Assembly (NCBI RefSeq): GCF_031755915.1
Contig: NC_083385.1
Location: 19,303,001-19,367,000, forward strand
Length of the DNA: 64,000 nt
Source: Ziziphus jujuba
Taxonomy: Eukaryota > Streptophyta > Magnoliopsida > Rosales > Rhamnaceae
Direction of reading: 5' to 3'
The first letter of the stretch is position 1. The number at the start of each line of letters is the position of its first letter. Made by a program: the position numbers and the translations under genes. Positions 1-12,890 of this stretch are shown piece by piece. The notes beneath the pieces were generated by a model, which was not told where the DNA came from, did not search any database, and was given only the letters and a program-made list of their open reading frames with translations.

Positions 1-3000
1 TTGATATTAGTTTAATATAGCCCTCGAGGACATATTACCTAATTATGTATTCTTATAAAAAAATAATAATAGTTGTTTGAAAATATATATATATATATAT
101 ATTCATCATTTTTTATTTTAAAATAAGATATTCCAATCCAAAATTATTATCAAAATCACGGATAAAAATATTGATATTAGTTAAAATATTGAAATTGTAA
201 TTTACAAAAATATCAATGAATATATCGATATTGATGAAAATTTTTTAAAAATATAATATACATATATATAAGTAAATATAATGCTTGCTAGTATATATAC
301 GATATTGAAATTTCCAAAAAGTTTGATACTTCCCGATAGAGCCTACCGAGTAAATCGCAATTTTTTTTTTAAATTTTTATTATTTTTCAAACAATTTCTG
401 TTTATTGCAATAACTAATGAGTAGAGAAAAATGGTTAAACGCTAATTAGGTGTTCCAGACTTGAATGGCATAAATCATAAGTGGAAAACTCACCCAAAAC
501 AATTATAAAAAATAAAAAAATCTAGGGCACAAAGCATGGAATTTGACCTCAAATTGCAAACACCCAAAATGTATTTCAATCAAACGCACGGTAAGTTTTT
601 TTTTTTTTTTTTTTTTTCATCCTGCAAATTTATTTCCTTTTTAAACTAGTAATGGAATCTATTTGAAAAACACTTTTAATATTACATTCACTACGCTTAA
701 AAAATGATATTTATATCACCCCAAAAAAAAAAAAAAAAAAAAAAAAAAAAAGCAATGATCCCAAATCAAATCCCACATCCCCAATATGAAAAGATAAATA
801 CATATCTAAAAAAAGAATCTCAGAAGCAACCAAGGAGCACACTTTGAATTAAACAATCAAAGACCTCAATCCATGATTTTATTAAAAAGAAGAAGATACA
901 TTCCATTAAATATTATAGACCTCTATCTATACAAAAGTTTTCTTACATAGAAAAGAGAAAGAAAGATACAAGTTAAGGCTTTTCATCTGTATAAACACCA
1001 ACTACGTTATCTTTGTATACTTAACTAGAAAGAACACAAAAATTTAAATGAAGCCACAAAAAGCATTCAGTCTATTGACAGTGCACCTCATCAGGACTTG
1101 GATCATACATAAGAAAGATACATTCACAATCAAACAAAAAAGTGCTGATTAGCAATCCACTAGCATCTAAATGCTTAGAAATCTTTCAATTTATCATAAG
1201 TGCAACTACTGGTAAACTTGTGGAGGATAGTAGCCTGTCCAGATATGGAGTTTTTCCGATTAAAGACAAAACATAAAGTGAGGTTGAGACTGGGAATACA
1301 GTGGAACAGTTTTCGTCTAAGAAACCCGAAGCGGGTGCAAGATAATCATAGTGAAAATACTAAGGCAATGAGGCAAGACCAATGAATGTTCTAAAACGTT
1401 TTCATAATATATCCTATTAATGACAACATTTGCCACCTTATCTCAACAAGGCTTTAAACAGACAAAATGAATTATGATGCAATAGGAAATTAAAGAACTA
1501 CAGCCAGAATCATAAATGAGAAAGGGGGCAATCTTTCTTTTCTGTTGATGGTTATTATTGCTTTATTTTGACATGTTAGTGAAAAAGGTGATAATTTTCA
1601 GTTATCAAAAAGCTAATGACCATATGACTAAGAAAGCTTACTTCAAATTGTGAGAAAATTAACTCCTCAAGGAGTTTTATCATACCTCTCCTTTGATGTG
1701 CTCCAGAAGACAAAATACAAAATCAAAAACAATAAAAGTCAAAAAGACAAAACAAAATAAAAGAGGTTACCTGTTTTTTCATGGAGCTGCTGGTGGAAGG
1801 TTTTGAGACTGCCATTCCAACTATGGGAAGTTAAACTTGTGAAACAACCTTCAATCATGAACCGAAAAGAAGCCTCATTCAAAACAAAAAGTTAATCACC
1901 AAAGAAAAACAAAGATCTTGGAAGTTTTTTTGTTCCCTTTACAAATTATAAGTGATGGCAAGAAGCCTCTCAAGATACTTGGAGATCATGCTACTCTTGA
2001 CACTGCTCGTAAAGCCTTGAAAAGTTAAAGAAAGAGAGTGAAAAAAACAAAGAAAAAGAAAAATCCTTGACAGAAGACAGTCTTTTAAATAAAAAAAAAG
2101 AGAGCTAAAAGTTCTACTTGTAGTGGCAGACAACAGACAACTTAACATGTCCGATAATCTCAAAGCTCGATATAAGACTGCAAGAAGATGTATCTTAGTT
2201 TGACTTCAAAAGTACTGGAATATCTAACTTCAAATGCTCAGTTGACAAGATTTCTCGACATTTTTAAGTCAAGTTTAAATAATAACATTAGTGGAAACTC
2301 ATTTTTCTGTCTTTGATAAATGTGCTGGCAAGGCAACAAGAAGCAGCTAACAGGTCAGTTGGGACAGATCTGTAGCATCAATCAAGGGAGGTGCTACATA
2401 AGAGATAGTTTAGTTGTCATTATTTTCCTTTTTGGTCTAGCTGTTATTAATTGGTTCACTTAAAAGGAAAAAATACAATGTATAGATGCACATCATTATT
2501 TGATGGAGATTGTAAGGTGCATACAGTATCATAATTTTTTCCCTTTAAGCATACTAAAGTCAGAGTACTGTGAAGAAAAAAGAAAGTTCAACTCAGGACA
2601 TACTTTTTTGGAGAAGTACAATTTACAGCTTATTCAAGAAGGTTTAAATTAGTGCCTGCTCAGCGTATATGGCCATTGATTTCTTTCTGAAAAATCTTTT
2701 GGCCAAGAAGGAATACAAGAAAATTCTAGAAATGCAAACTCTACACTTCTAAATACCAAGAAAGCAAGCAAAATATATGGTAATCATTCTACTCTTAGAA
2801 TCATATCAGATTATCATCAAGAGAAACCTAATTTAGTTAACTATATTACAATCAGAAGAGACAAGTTAGGACATAATCTACAAGGTGACTTCAAAAAATA
2901 GGAGAAAAAAATATTTTGTAGGGGTCCTACTTAGAATACATGATCCTGCATCCTGTGAATCCTCAATAGTTTTAAATCTTTGCTTCTATTTATACAGGTG

Positions 3001-3383
3001 AGCAAACTCATACAGACAAATCAAAATTAAGCTTGACCACCTAATGCTAATACATTTACATTCCACCTCCTCAACTCTATAAGACCTAAAACGGTTATGG
3101 TACAGCTACAAACCAACCCCCACTAATACTCATTCATACATGTTCATGTTATGAATCAACTCTAGCTTAAGCCAAAGAAAATTACCTATAAGATAATCCA
3201 AATCTATAACCTGTAAAATGTCATATGGAAGAGGAAGAAAACTTAACAAGATGATGCATTCACTATAAAGGTGTTGAATAACTGTTAATTTTGGAAAGCC
3301 TACATAAAAACCAAACAATTGTATTAACTCAAGCATCTTCAAAAAAAGATTATAAATAAATATAAGCTATCTAACAAAACTAG
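1..3383. other. AT-rich intergenic region downstream of the TyrRS gene
   Basis: No supportable gene was seen. The stretch has (AT)n near 86-101, a poly-T run near 597-618, a poly-A run near 722-751 and many short open frames without protein-like composition. Bases 150-250 contain iterated ATATCGATA-like words that recur near 8160-8250. Part of the segment next to the synthetase may be its 3' UTR, but no poly(A) site can be fixed. Confidence 0.6.
3025..3150 (+). repeat. Dispersed duplicate, copy A (pairs with 7193-7312)
   Basis: About 120 bp here matches 7193-7312 in the same orientation with scattered substitutions and small indels. Shared blocks include CTAATGCT, ATACATTTACAT, TACAGCTACAAACCAACC and CATTCATA. 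The copy lies just beyond the 3' end of the synthetase gene. No terminal inverted repeats or target duplication are visible, so it looks like a segmental duplication or an old dispersed repeat. Confidence 0.65.
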
Positions 3384-4946
3384 TCAAGAAATCCTCACAA
3401 CCACCTTGTTCTTCTTGCCAGCAGATAAAAGAAGAACTTTACCATCCACAATATCTTCCTCTTCAACTTTCTTACTTTCACTATCAACTCTAGAGTTGTT
3501 CAAGTAAAGCCCCCCTTGCTTCAACAATCGACGGGCAGCCGACTTACTATCAAACAAACCAGCTGAAACTGAAAGATCGACAAGGGATAAATTAAGAACC
3601 TGATCATAAGCCAAAGAGCAGGACGGCACGTCCTCTGCAATGCCCTCAATGGTCTTCCAATCCAATTTGGCCTCAGCCCCAGGCCTTAATGCTTCAGTTG
3701 CCTTAAGAGCCTCAGCTAGACCATCCTCACCATGGACAAAACGGGTAACTTCTTCTGCAAGCTTTCGTTGAGCCGTGTTGGGAATGTAGCCTGGCTTCTT
3801 CATATCCTTCTCCAAATCCTTTATCTCTTCCATGTCAAGGAAAGTTAGAACCTTGAGAAACCTCACCACATCCGAGTCCGAAACAGAGAAGAAATACTGA
3901 TAGAACTTGTAAGGAGACAACATGGCTGCTGAAAGCCAAATTGCACCATCCTCTGACTTGCCAAATTTGGTGCCATCGCCCTTCAAAAGAAGAGGAAATG
4001 TCAAGCCATAAGTCCCCTCCCCCTCTGCCTGAAGTATTTTCCGAATAAGCTCAGTCCCAGCAGTTATATTCCCCCACTGATCACTCCCACCAATCTGAAC
4101 ATTAATACCCTCATTCTTAAACAGGTAAAGAAAATCATACCCTTGAAGCAACTGGTACGTGAACTCTGTATAGCTCATTCCCTGTTCCGATTCCAATCTC
4201 TTCTTCACACTCTCCTTGGCCATCATAGTTCCAACCCTCGCAAACCGACCCACTTGCTTAAGAAAATCCAGCAACAGAACCTCTTTCCACCAATCATAGT
4301 TATTCAAAATCACAAGGGAATCCGAATAATCCCCAGAAAATTTCTGGGCTCGAGAACGAGAACCCAGAATTCTTGTTATTGTATCGGTGATACCCAATGT
4401 GTTATTGACCAGAGTTTCTGGGTCGAGCTCTGGCCTCTCCAAGCTCTTACCTGAAGGGTCTCCAACTCTGGCAGTGGCTCCGCCAATCAAAGCAACGGCT
4501 CGGTGACCGCATTTCTGGAACCATGAGAGAACGATGATTCCAAGAAGGTTACCCAAATGCAAGGACTGGGCAGTTGGGTCGAAGCCACAGTAGACCTTGA
4601 GAGGAGGGAGATTTGGGTCGGAACAAGCATTCCTGAGATTGTCGCTGGTGAGGGATTCAAGCAAACCCCTTTCCTCGAGGATGTCGACGACGTTGGGACG
4701 ACGGTGAGATTCTCCATTTGTACGATCGGAGACGGCGGAAGAGACGAAGAAATGGTTCCTCCCGAAGCTACTGAAACTGAGCGTTGTGTTGCCATGGAAT
4801 AGGAGGGAAGAGGACGCAGCTATGGAAGAAGTTCGTGGAGAAGAAAGTGAGCTTCTGAAGGGGAAGTAGAAATGGCTGAAACGGTAATGGAAAGCCCTCG
4901 ACATTGCGGCACCGGTGCCGCCGGCGGCGGCCGTTACACCAGCCAT
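3384..4946 (-). CDS. Organellar (bacterial-type) tyrosine--tRNA ligase, single exon
   Basis: The protein charges tRNA-Tyr with tyrosine for mitochondrial and/or plastid translation. It is an intronless frame of 520 residues counted from the ATG at 4946. The frame stays open nine codons further upstream, but only from a TTG. In the 520-residue numbering, a Ser/Phe/Arg-rich N-terminus of about 80 residues looks like a transit peptide. Then come the class I HIGH-like motif HLGN (about 130-133), the tyrosine-site motif GGSDQWGN (about 286-293), the KMSKS-like loop KFGKS (about 327-331), and a C-terminal S4-type RNA-binding domain (about 454-515). All signature motifs are intact and the length suits the plant organellar family, in which dual targeting is known; targeting here is inferred. 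An inverted CCAAT box lies at 5008-5012, about 62 bp upstream of the ATG. The 5' half is GC-richer than its surroundings. It is the only intact host gene in the first 33 kb. Confidence 0.95.
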   Translation of the reverse strand: MAGVTAAAGGTGAAMSRAFHYRFSHFYFPFRSSLSSPRTSSIAASSSLLFHGNTTLSFSSFGRNHFFVSSAVSDRTNGESHRRPNVVDILEERGLLESLTSDNLRNACSDPNLPPLKVYCGFDPTAQSLHLGNLLGIIVLSWFQKCGHRAVALIGGATARVGDPSGKSLERPELDPETLVNNTLGITDTITRILGSRSRAQKFSGDYSDSLVILNNYDWWKEVLLLDFLKQVGRFARVGTMMAKESVKKRLESEQGMSYTEFTYQLLQGYDFLYLFKNEGINVQIGGSDQWGNITAGTELIRKILQAEGEGTYGLTFPLLLKGDGTKFGKSEDGAIWLSAAMLSPYKFYQYFFSVSDSDVVRFLKVLTFLDMEEIKDLEKDMKKPGYIPNTAQRKLAEEVTRFVHGEDGLAEALKATEALRPGAEAKLDWKTIEGIAEDVPSCSLAYDQVLNLSLVDLSVSAGLFDSKSAARRLLKQGGLYLNNSRVDSESKKVEEEDIVDGKVLLLSAGKKNKVVVRIS

Positions 4947-7488
4947 TCCCAATCCACCAGCCCAAAAACCCAATCCGAAAAGCAGTTTGTCTCTCTCTTC
5001 ACCTCAACCAATAATGAGCGGCCGTGTGACATATATTTTGACATCTTATGATAATGGAGAATATTAATATACATATATATATTTATATATATATATAACA
5101 TAAAGTTAGAAAGTCAAATACAAAATTACTCTCCAATATTATTGTTATGGGATTTTTTTTTTTTTTTTTGGGCTGAAATAATGGGATGTTGTTTGTATCA
5201 TGATTATTTTGGTAATTTATATTTTTATTGTAAGATTCTCTAATAGAGATTTTGGTACCAATTGCCCCTATTCATTTTCAACTTTAACTAGCCTTTGATA
5301 GAGTCCAAAACATTTTCATAGCTTTTAATTAATAAATTATATTAAAGTGCAAAAATACTTAAATTATAAAGGATATTAGTGCAAAAATTATTGAGGGTAA
5401 TAAACCACTCTTTTCAAAACCTCAACAAATAGGAAATCTCTACTTTAGAAGTTAAGAGATTTTTTTTAAATTATAAAGCATGTTACAATATTACTTGAAA
5501 AGCTCTGATTTTAGGTTTTTTTTTTTTTTGTGATATAAAGTTTTCTGAAATACTTAAAAAAAATTATGGCATTAATCGTCATATATATAATGTTATTAAT
5601 GTCATATATATAATGATATTAATTAGAAAAAAAGAACAATACTAGTGTTTAAGAGTTGTTTGTTAGAAATTCAATTAGCCAATGAATGGTTTAATCACAA
5701 AAGCAATCACATGCAATTCTGTGGTTTGATGACTGAAGCAATATTAAGGGGATTTTGTATATGTATAGAATGAATAGGATTGCAGGCCATGTATAAACAT
5801 TCATTCTTTGGGTTTTGAAGCAATATTAATTAGATTTTATACATATATAGAATGAATAAGATAGCACGCCCATGTAATTATTTTATTACTTGTATAAAAT
5901 AATTAAATTATATCTAATCCAGTCACATTCAGCTTCTACTTTGTAGTTACAGGGTATAACAAAATAGTGAAGGAGTCTTCAATACTGTTTCAACTTTCAA
6001 AAATATTAAATTTTAAAGGGAAATTGATTGTTAAAATTTAGTTCTTCAAAAATTAATTTTTAGAGAATCAGTTTTTTCTCTTATTATATTTGCTTGGTAA
6101 TGTTAGAAAATTCGCAAAACCCAGAAAATTCAAGACATATGAAACACTATATCTATATATATACATATATAATAAAACAATACCATCAAACAATTATTAT
6201 AATTATAAGATAATGCACAGACTTGCAATATTACGTTAAAATTCTAGCATAGTCTTATAAAGAATTGATCAAGGTAAGACTTGAACTCTCTCTCACTCTT
6301 TAAGATAGTATTGCTCAGTTTTACCATTATTGTCTCTCAGGATGCCATGGTCATTTCTTTAAATAGTAGCATTCTAAATACAAAATAGAAAACCAAAATT
6401 TCTTTAAATAGTAGTATTATAAATACAAAATAGTAAACCAAATAAAGCTTTGAATTCTCTCTATGCACACTTGTTTAATTATTTTTCAATGCCTTAAACA
6501 ATAATTGCATATAATATTTATATATTTTAAAAGGATATAAAGAAGAATTACAATAATTCAGAAGAAGATATAACAAACTAACATAAAAATTTAAGGAAAG
6601 ACACAATAATTAGAAATATTAAATATTGAACCATTATAAGTTGTAAATTTTCACTAAAATCATAATGTTTCAAAAATAATTTTTATTCATTATAACTTTT
6701 TAATAGGTAATAGGAATATTAGGACAAATAAATTGTTAAATTAAGTTTTGTACATAATTAAATTAAATTTTATATAATAAATTTAAACGTAAATTTGTAT
6801 TTTTAAAAAACTATAAAATTAATTTTTTTTAAAAATTATAAAATTATACCTTTTCATATGGAAACAATCTTTCTACATAGATGGAAATATGATTTCCTAA
6901 ATTCACAATTTTCCATCTTCATATAATTATTCAAATATAAAAGAGTTGTTACTTTGTCCCAAAAAAAAAAAAAAAAAGATTTTTATTAGTTTTATCTTTA
7001 TCATATAGGGCTTGGAGTCTAGGTTGATCTCAACTAGACACAAATCATTTATTAGGTTGATTAGTTCCTCCCGGCACACACCCCCTCCCCTCTTCCCCAC
7101 CTCCAAAAGCCTTTCCCTACATTGATTTTATAAAGAATTTTCATGTCCTCAATAGTTTCAAAAGTTTTCTTCTAATAATACCGTTGTGCAATAATTAAGC
7201 TTGACAATCTAATGCTGATACATTTACATCTCCACAACTCTATAACACCTGAAACGCTTATCGTACAGCTACAAACCAACCCCCCATTAATAATCATTCA
7301 TATATGTTCTTGGTATTTTTAGCCATGGTAAAACTAAATAAAAGGTTTAAATATACTACTTCAAATGTTAATTCCAATTTGATAATTGCCTTTTATTCTT
7401 CTACTTCCCTTGAAAAAAAAGTTATGAATTTTCTTTTCTTAATTTTGTTAAATTTAAAATAATTTGTCATCGAATTGTTGAAGTTAAT
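4947..7488. other. AT-rich intergenic region upstream of the TyrRS gene
   Basis: No gene was seen. The first 100 bp should hold the synthetase promoter. The rest is AT-rich with poly-T runs, an (AT)n stretch near 5068-5096, and two local tandem duplications: about 5726-5805 repeated at 5815-5890 (shared GAAGCAATATTAA and TATAGAATGAATA), and about 6352-6400 repeated at 6400-6440 (shared TTTCTTTAAATAGTAG). These look like slippage or unequal-exchange products. Confidence 0.55.
7193..7312 (+). repeat. Dispersed duplicate, copy B (pairs with 3025-3150)
   Basis: This is the second member of the direct duplication described at 3025-3150. It keeps ACAGCTACAAACCAACC and CATTCATA but has lost several bases in the middle. 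It lies far from any gene. Confidence 0.65.
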
Positions 7489-8015
7489 TGTAACACTCCA
7501 AATTTTTCAAATTTTCTATTCTAATTATCCAAGAAATTTGACGGTGCTTTGAGCGCATTTTTAATTCTTTTATTAAATTTTCCAAAAGAGAATGGTGGTG
7601 AAATTTTGTTCAAATGTAGTTTTGGGGATTATTTTAATTTTAAAATTGTAGAAATACCATGTGGCTTGTTTATATATATATATATATATATATATTTGGA
7701 TTGGGAAATTTTGTTTTGTTTTTTTACCAAAGGCATTTTCGGAAGTAAATTTTCAAAAAGAATACATGTGCTATTACATTGACATGCAAGGCTATTCAAG
7801 CCCTTGAGCATTAAAACCTTTTGTAATTACCAACTTACCCTTACTTGGCTGGGTCCATTTAAACCCCGACGCGCTTTTGATTTCCACTCTAGCTTCATTC
7901 CCTTCTTTCCACCGATTCCACACCTCTAGCAACATTCCAATGATGCTTTTCTTTCTCAAACTTCTTTTACTTGTTTTCTTGCCAAAACCAAGAGCACCAC
8001 CAAGAAAGTTCTGTT
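7489..8015 (+). repeat. Possible start of a degenerate LTR (TGTAACACTCC...)
   Basis: The segment opens with TGTAACACTCCAAAT, which resembles the usual 5' end of many plant Ty3/gypsy LTRs. It continues with a C/T-rich, promoter-like stretch around 7860-7970. No second LTR, primer-binding site or coding region was found. It may join TG-rich DNA at 10880-13128 and 20213-21230 as one interrupted LTR or non-coding element. This is a weak call made on resemblance alone. Confidence 0.25.
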
Positions 8016-8159
8016 GAAAAATATGAATAATATATGTAAATACATATGGAATGATAAAATATTGTAAATAAAAATACAGAAAAATAATCTAAATAAATTA
8101 AGAACATGTGTCTTAGATTTGATGATCTTTTTGTTGTTTAATCAGTCCAAGTCCTGTAT

Positions 8160-8290
8160 GGTTAGTGATGAAAATATCGATATCGATAAAAATATCGAAA
8201 GTATGATTTTACAGAAATATCAATATCAACGGACATATCGATACAATTAAATAATATAAAAAAATAATTAGAATACAATAATAATAAAAT
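8160..8290. repeat. ATATCGATA-rich dispersed repeat
   Basis: The stretch contains iterated GATATCGATA and AAAATATCG words. A diverged relative lies at about 150-250. It has no coding content, and its boundaries are not definable by eye. Confidence 0.35.
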
Positions 8291-8396
8291 AATTCATAAA
8301 TATTAAAAATTATTATAAATAAAAAATACAGTATTTGTTAGACATCTAATAAATATTTTGAACTGTACTGTATACATATTTGACTATAAATTATTA

Positions 8397-9845
8397 AGGG
8401 GATATATTGAATCATGAGTTTGATGGATTTAAAATTTTTTTAAAAGTTAATAGGTATTCAATTAAGATTTTTATGGAATTCATTAAAGTTTTAGGATATT
8501 CAGTTCAGAATTTTATAGAATTCATATAAATTTAGTGTTATTCAATTATGACTTTTTAAAAATCTATAAAAATCTGTTGATATTAAAAAAATCATTAACT
8601 TTAAAAGATTTTATAAATTGATAGATTTGATTAGATTTTGAAATGCTAGGTATAAATATTCCAAGACAAATTTAGTCTCCACTCCACAAACTTCACCAGA
8701 TTTTAGAACACCAAGTGCCTTAAGATAGAATGAAGAATGGGAAGAATGTATGGTCGAACCCAAGGCTCTATCCATGTGCTTCCTTACTTGAACTAGGCTT
8801 TTGGATATGATTCATTTTTTCTTATATGTGTTTTTTTTATGTGTCGAATCACTAATATTTTTTCTTTTTGGTGAATGTCGAGTCACTGCTGTTCTTGACT
8901 TGCTTTTTATTTATTTATTTATTTTTTATTTACTGCTATTCTCTGCAAAAAAAAAGAAGAGTTCATCCCCTAAATTGATAAATTATTATCAACCTAAAAG
9001 AAAAAGTAATTCGTTTAATTTTATTTAATATAATATATATAAAAGTTTGATTTGATTATTTAAACATATATAAAACATATAAAAAAAAAATATTCCCACC
9101 GTAGGAAGCCTCAGCCTAATCTCAAATCCTTTGATCAAAGGACAATGAATATAAGACCCACATTATTCATTAATGTATCTGTTTCACCAAACCCAAAAAA
9201 CCCAGTTGGGGATTTTTTTTTTCTTTTCCTTTTTGGTTTATTTGAGTTTTGTTCTATCCTCTTTCACTTCCAATTTCATTGTGCTTTGCATTTTCGACTG
9301 TTATTTTGGTTGTGGTGGATTTTTAAATAGGCTTTAGAGTTTAGAAAATTTGATTTATCTTATACTATTTTAATTAATCTTGTTAGTGTTTTTTTCTTTC
9401 TATTTTTCATTTTTTTAAAAATATTTCAAGAATGATATTATTAAAGTTTAATATTCATATTCATGTATATGTTGTTTAACTATTTGTTATATTTATTAAT
9501 TTATCTTATATCACAAATATTTAACAATGTTTATGGTATGATAAAAAATGAATAAATAAAAATAATAAAAAATCTATGCTTACGGTATAGTTGTTCTACT
9601 AAAATAAATTATATTATTCACCAAAATAGTAAAATAAGTTATATGAAAAAAAAAAGTAAATTCATTATAATTCTATAAAAATCTGTTAAAATCTATAATA
9701 TAAATCCCATAAACTCTATTACATTCTATATAGGATTCTGATAAAATCCATATGGAGTCTATAAAACTCTAAGAAAATCCATGAATTCTATTAAACATAT
9801 TAACTTTTTTGAAATCCATCAAACTCCTAACTGAATACATCCCCT
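8397..9845. mobile_element. Non-autonomous TIR element with TTA target duplication (same family as 57685-58113)
   Basis: The left end starts AGGGGATATATTGAAT and the right end finishes with the near-exact inverse, ATACATCCCCT. Direct TTA copies flank it at 8394-8396 and 9846-9848, the duplication size and sequence of the PIF/Harbinger (Tourist) class. Further in, GAGTTTGATGGATTT is also inverted at the right end. Copies of the terminal word ATTCAATT recur inside the left arm every 40-50 bp. No transposase frame was found. The related element at 57685 is only 429 bp. The middle here (about 8660-9650) has no counterpart in it and may be a nested insertion. Confidence 0.7.
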
Positions 9846-9848
9846 TTA

Positions 9849-10879
9849 GTTTACATGATTTACATAATTGAAAGTTTCACTCATAGCCTATTAAATTAAA
9901 AATTTATTTAAATATCTATTTTCATAAAAAAAATAAAACTATTTAGTTATGTATAAATAAATGTAAATTTATTATTATTTTGGGTATAGGTCGTGTTACT
10001 CTTATAAACATGTAAAATAAAATAAATTATATTCTTAAAAAGAAAAAGAAAAAATATATATATATAAAATAAGAGTTTTATATTAAAATTAAACGAATGG
10101 CAATATGAACACACAAAAATAAGGTGAAATTATTATTTTAAACAGCACATTGGTTTTGGAAAAAGTTGTAAGACATGTCAAGAAATGAGGGAGTGTGTTA
10201 GCGTGTGTGCAAGTGAGTTGCTGGCAATCCTCATTAATGTAACAAAAGCAAAACAAAGCAAAGTGACTGGAGTCCCAAAAAAAAGAAACAAAAAAAAAAA
10301 AAACGAAAAAAAAAAGAAAAAAAAAAAAAGGAAAGTTAAATGGAAGGAAAACCAAGGAATGAGCAATAGTTTCGCGATTACCGAATATGATTCTAATAAT
10401 CACCCTTTTTTTTTTTATTTTTTTTTTCTCTTTCTCAATGGTTCCTTTATTTTCTACTGACACTTTCTAAACCCACAGGTTTTTAGAAACCTTTCTTCTT
10501 CCAAAATCCATTTAAAGGCCATGAAATCGCACTCAAACCACCCACCACACCCCCCCACACCCCCCCCCCCCCCCCCCAACCAAAAAAAAACAAGAGAGGT
10601 TTTTCTCTCTGAATGTCAGCATACCTTTGCCTTACCACACCATCATGCAAAAGAATGCAAAAAAACCTTGTTTTCACTCTTGTTTTCCAACCACCACGTG
10701 ATGGAGAGAGGAAAAAACTCACAAAAACTTATGTCTATATTCAAGAGTTTATTATTCTCAAACTTCTTTTTTCCTTCTCCCTTATTCAAAAAACCCAAAA
10801 TGGAAAACAATTAAAACACATTAAAGGCCCATTAATGCAAATAAAAACCATTAAAGGCAAAATCATTCAAACCCATTAA
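9849..10879. other. Low-complexity intergenic DNA with a poly-C tract
   Basis: No gene was seen. The stretch is dominated by A-rich and T-rich runs (10270-10340, 10405-10430) and includes a C-only run of about 17 at 10561-10577, preceded by CACCCCCCCACAC-type sequence. CACGTG occurs near 10695-10700. The long open frames here come from homopurine and homopyrimidine composition. Confidence 0.55.
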
Positions 10880-11880
10880 AGAAAATACGTTACAAGTTCT
10901 TCATTTTAATTCCATTTCCTTTCTTTGTTTTCAACTTGTGCCAACAACCTTCTTTAGCTTTCCAATTTGTTTGTTTTAGATAAAGATATTTTTTTCTCTT
11001 AAAAACTGAGAACCATACTTGTTTATAAATTTTTCTTTTGATTTGCTTGATTATTGGTTTGAAAATTTGAAATATGTTTTGGGTTTTTAAAAATTGAGCT
11101 ACGATCTTGTGTTGCATGTGAATTGCTAGGTTTTCAAACAAACTAATTTTATTCTTCACTTTCTATAAAGCTCAAGAGCCTCTTGCTTTTAATGAACAAA
11201 ATTTTCTTAGATTTGGAATTGTTAATGTTTTGGATATTTGAGTTTTGAAATAAGTTTTGGTGTTACATATGGAAAATCTTGGAGAAATTTGGGTAAGTGG
11301 GCTTGGATCCTAGATTGATTATACATGCATGTTGGTTGTAAAGTTGGATCTTTTGAGTTTGTAGCTTTGCATGTGGTTTCAACTTTGAATCCTTGGAATT
11401 TGAAATGGGTTTTATGTTTTGATTTTACATACAAGAAATGGATTTTAAGTTCTTGAGGATTATGGTGCTCAATTTTGGATATTTGTTATTGTTGGAGCTT
11501 AGAATGGATTTTGTTGGCAAATAGATTGTTTTTGTTGATTATTTTGCTTTGTACAATCTTGTGTGGTGAATAAGGATTTTGGATTTTCCTTGTTGAAATG
11601 GTTATTGAATTCTCAAGATTTAAGTGTTAATTTTGGTTTATAAAACTTGGATTTTTGATTTATAAAACTTGGATTTTTGATATGCATGTAACTTTGAGGT
11701 TGAGACTTATATTTTGGAATTTCTCAAAGTTTAAATTTTTCGATTTTGATGCTTTTGTTTGATAAGGATAATCAATTCGATTTGCATGTGGAGTTTGTAA
11801 ATGGTATATAATTTTTTATGATTAATATTTTTGGGGTTAAATATGTTTATGGAATTTGGACTTAATATATATATGTATAT

Positions 11881-11882
<2 letters not shown>

Positions 11883-11954
<72 letters not shown>
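11883..11954 (+). repeat. (AG)36 microsatellite
   Basis: There are 36 uninterrupted AG dinucleotides. It is preceded by an ATATGTATATGTAG stretch. No gene is close enough to suggest a promoter role. Confidence 0.95.
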
Positions 11955-11956
<2 letters not shown>

Positions 11957-12750
11957 TAAGATTCGATATTTAATTTATTATATAATTAATGAGTTTTGAA
12001 TTTGATGGAAATTTTGGAATTTTAGAATTTTTGGAAATGTATGAATTTTGGGTTAATTTGGCCAAATGGAAATTGAAGGGATTTAAATGAATTTTTAAAA
12101 TTGTTTTCTTGATTTTTCAGAGATGAATTTTGGATCTAAATTTCATGTTGGTGTTGGATTTAAATAAATTTGAGTTTAAGTTAAATTTCTAAAATTTTGG
12201 GAGACTTTTTAAGAAATATTAATTTAATGTGTTTTAAAGGCTGATATTAATTTTTATTTGGATATTGGAAGGCTTTGGAAACTTAATTTTTAATAAGTTT
12301 TGAAGTTAAGTATGTTTTCCTTTAATTTCTTGGAAGACTTCTGAAGAATTGAATTTGTTTTATTTAATGAGTTTAAGTTTGATTCTCTCTCTTTTTTTTT
12401 TCTTTTTTTTTTTTAAATATTAGAAAACTTTTAGAAATTAAACTTTAAATAATTTGATGTTAAGAAATGATTTTTCTTGGATTTGGAAGACAATTGGAAT
12501 TATAAAGTTAATTTTTTTCGATCTTGTTGGATTTTGATAATTAATTTTTGAGGTTGAGTTTAATTTTGTTTTAAACATTAATTGGTTTTATTAATTCATC
12601 ATTGTTGATGAAATGAAAGTATTGGATAATTTGTTGGACTTAAGTTTAATTTGGATTTTGCTGATAATTTGGAATTGTTGGAATGAATTGTGGGTTTGAT
12701 TTCTGTGTTGTTGACAAATTGGAAATGTTGGAATTATCGGGTTGGTTTAT

Positions 12751-12890
12751 AAAATTGTGGAGATTAAATTGTATCATGGAATATGGTTTGAATTGATGTT
12801 AATTGAGAATGTTAAATGATAAAATTGTGGAGATTAAATTGTATCATGGAATATGGTTTGAATTGATGTTAATTGAGAATGTTGAATGGA
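12751..12890 (+). repeat. 70-bp perfect-looking tandem duplication
   Basis: The unit 12751-12820 begins AAAATTGTGGAGATTAAATT and is repeated directly at 12821-12890 with about one difference (GTTAAATG versus GTTGAATG). The near identity points to a recent duplication within otherwise degenerate DNA. Confidence 0.9.

Noticed and set aside
1771..1815. Minus-strand 45-bp exon-like start (ATG GCA GTC..., donor GTAACC)
   Set aside because: The nearest plausible downstream exon (about 1643-1685, reading MIKLLEELIFSQFE) cannot be joined in phase with a visible acceptor, and no further exon was found.
3130..3342. 70-codon minus frame after the TyrRS stop
   Set aside because: It overlaps the dispersed duplicate, has hydrophobic low-complexity composition and no conserved motif; it is more likely 3' UTR or intergenic.
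10089..10463. Open frames on both strands rich in Phe or Lys
   Set aside because: They are translations of T-rich and A-rich runs with no protein-like composition.
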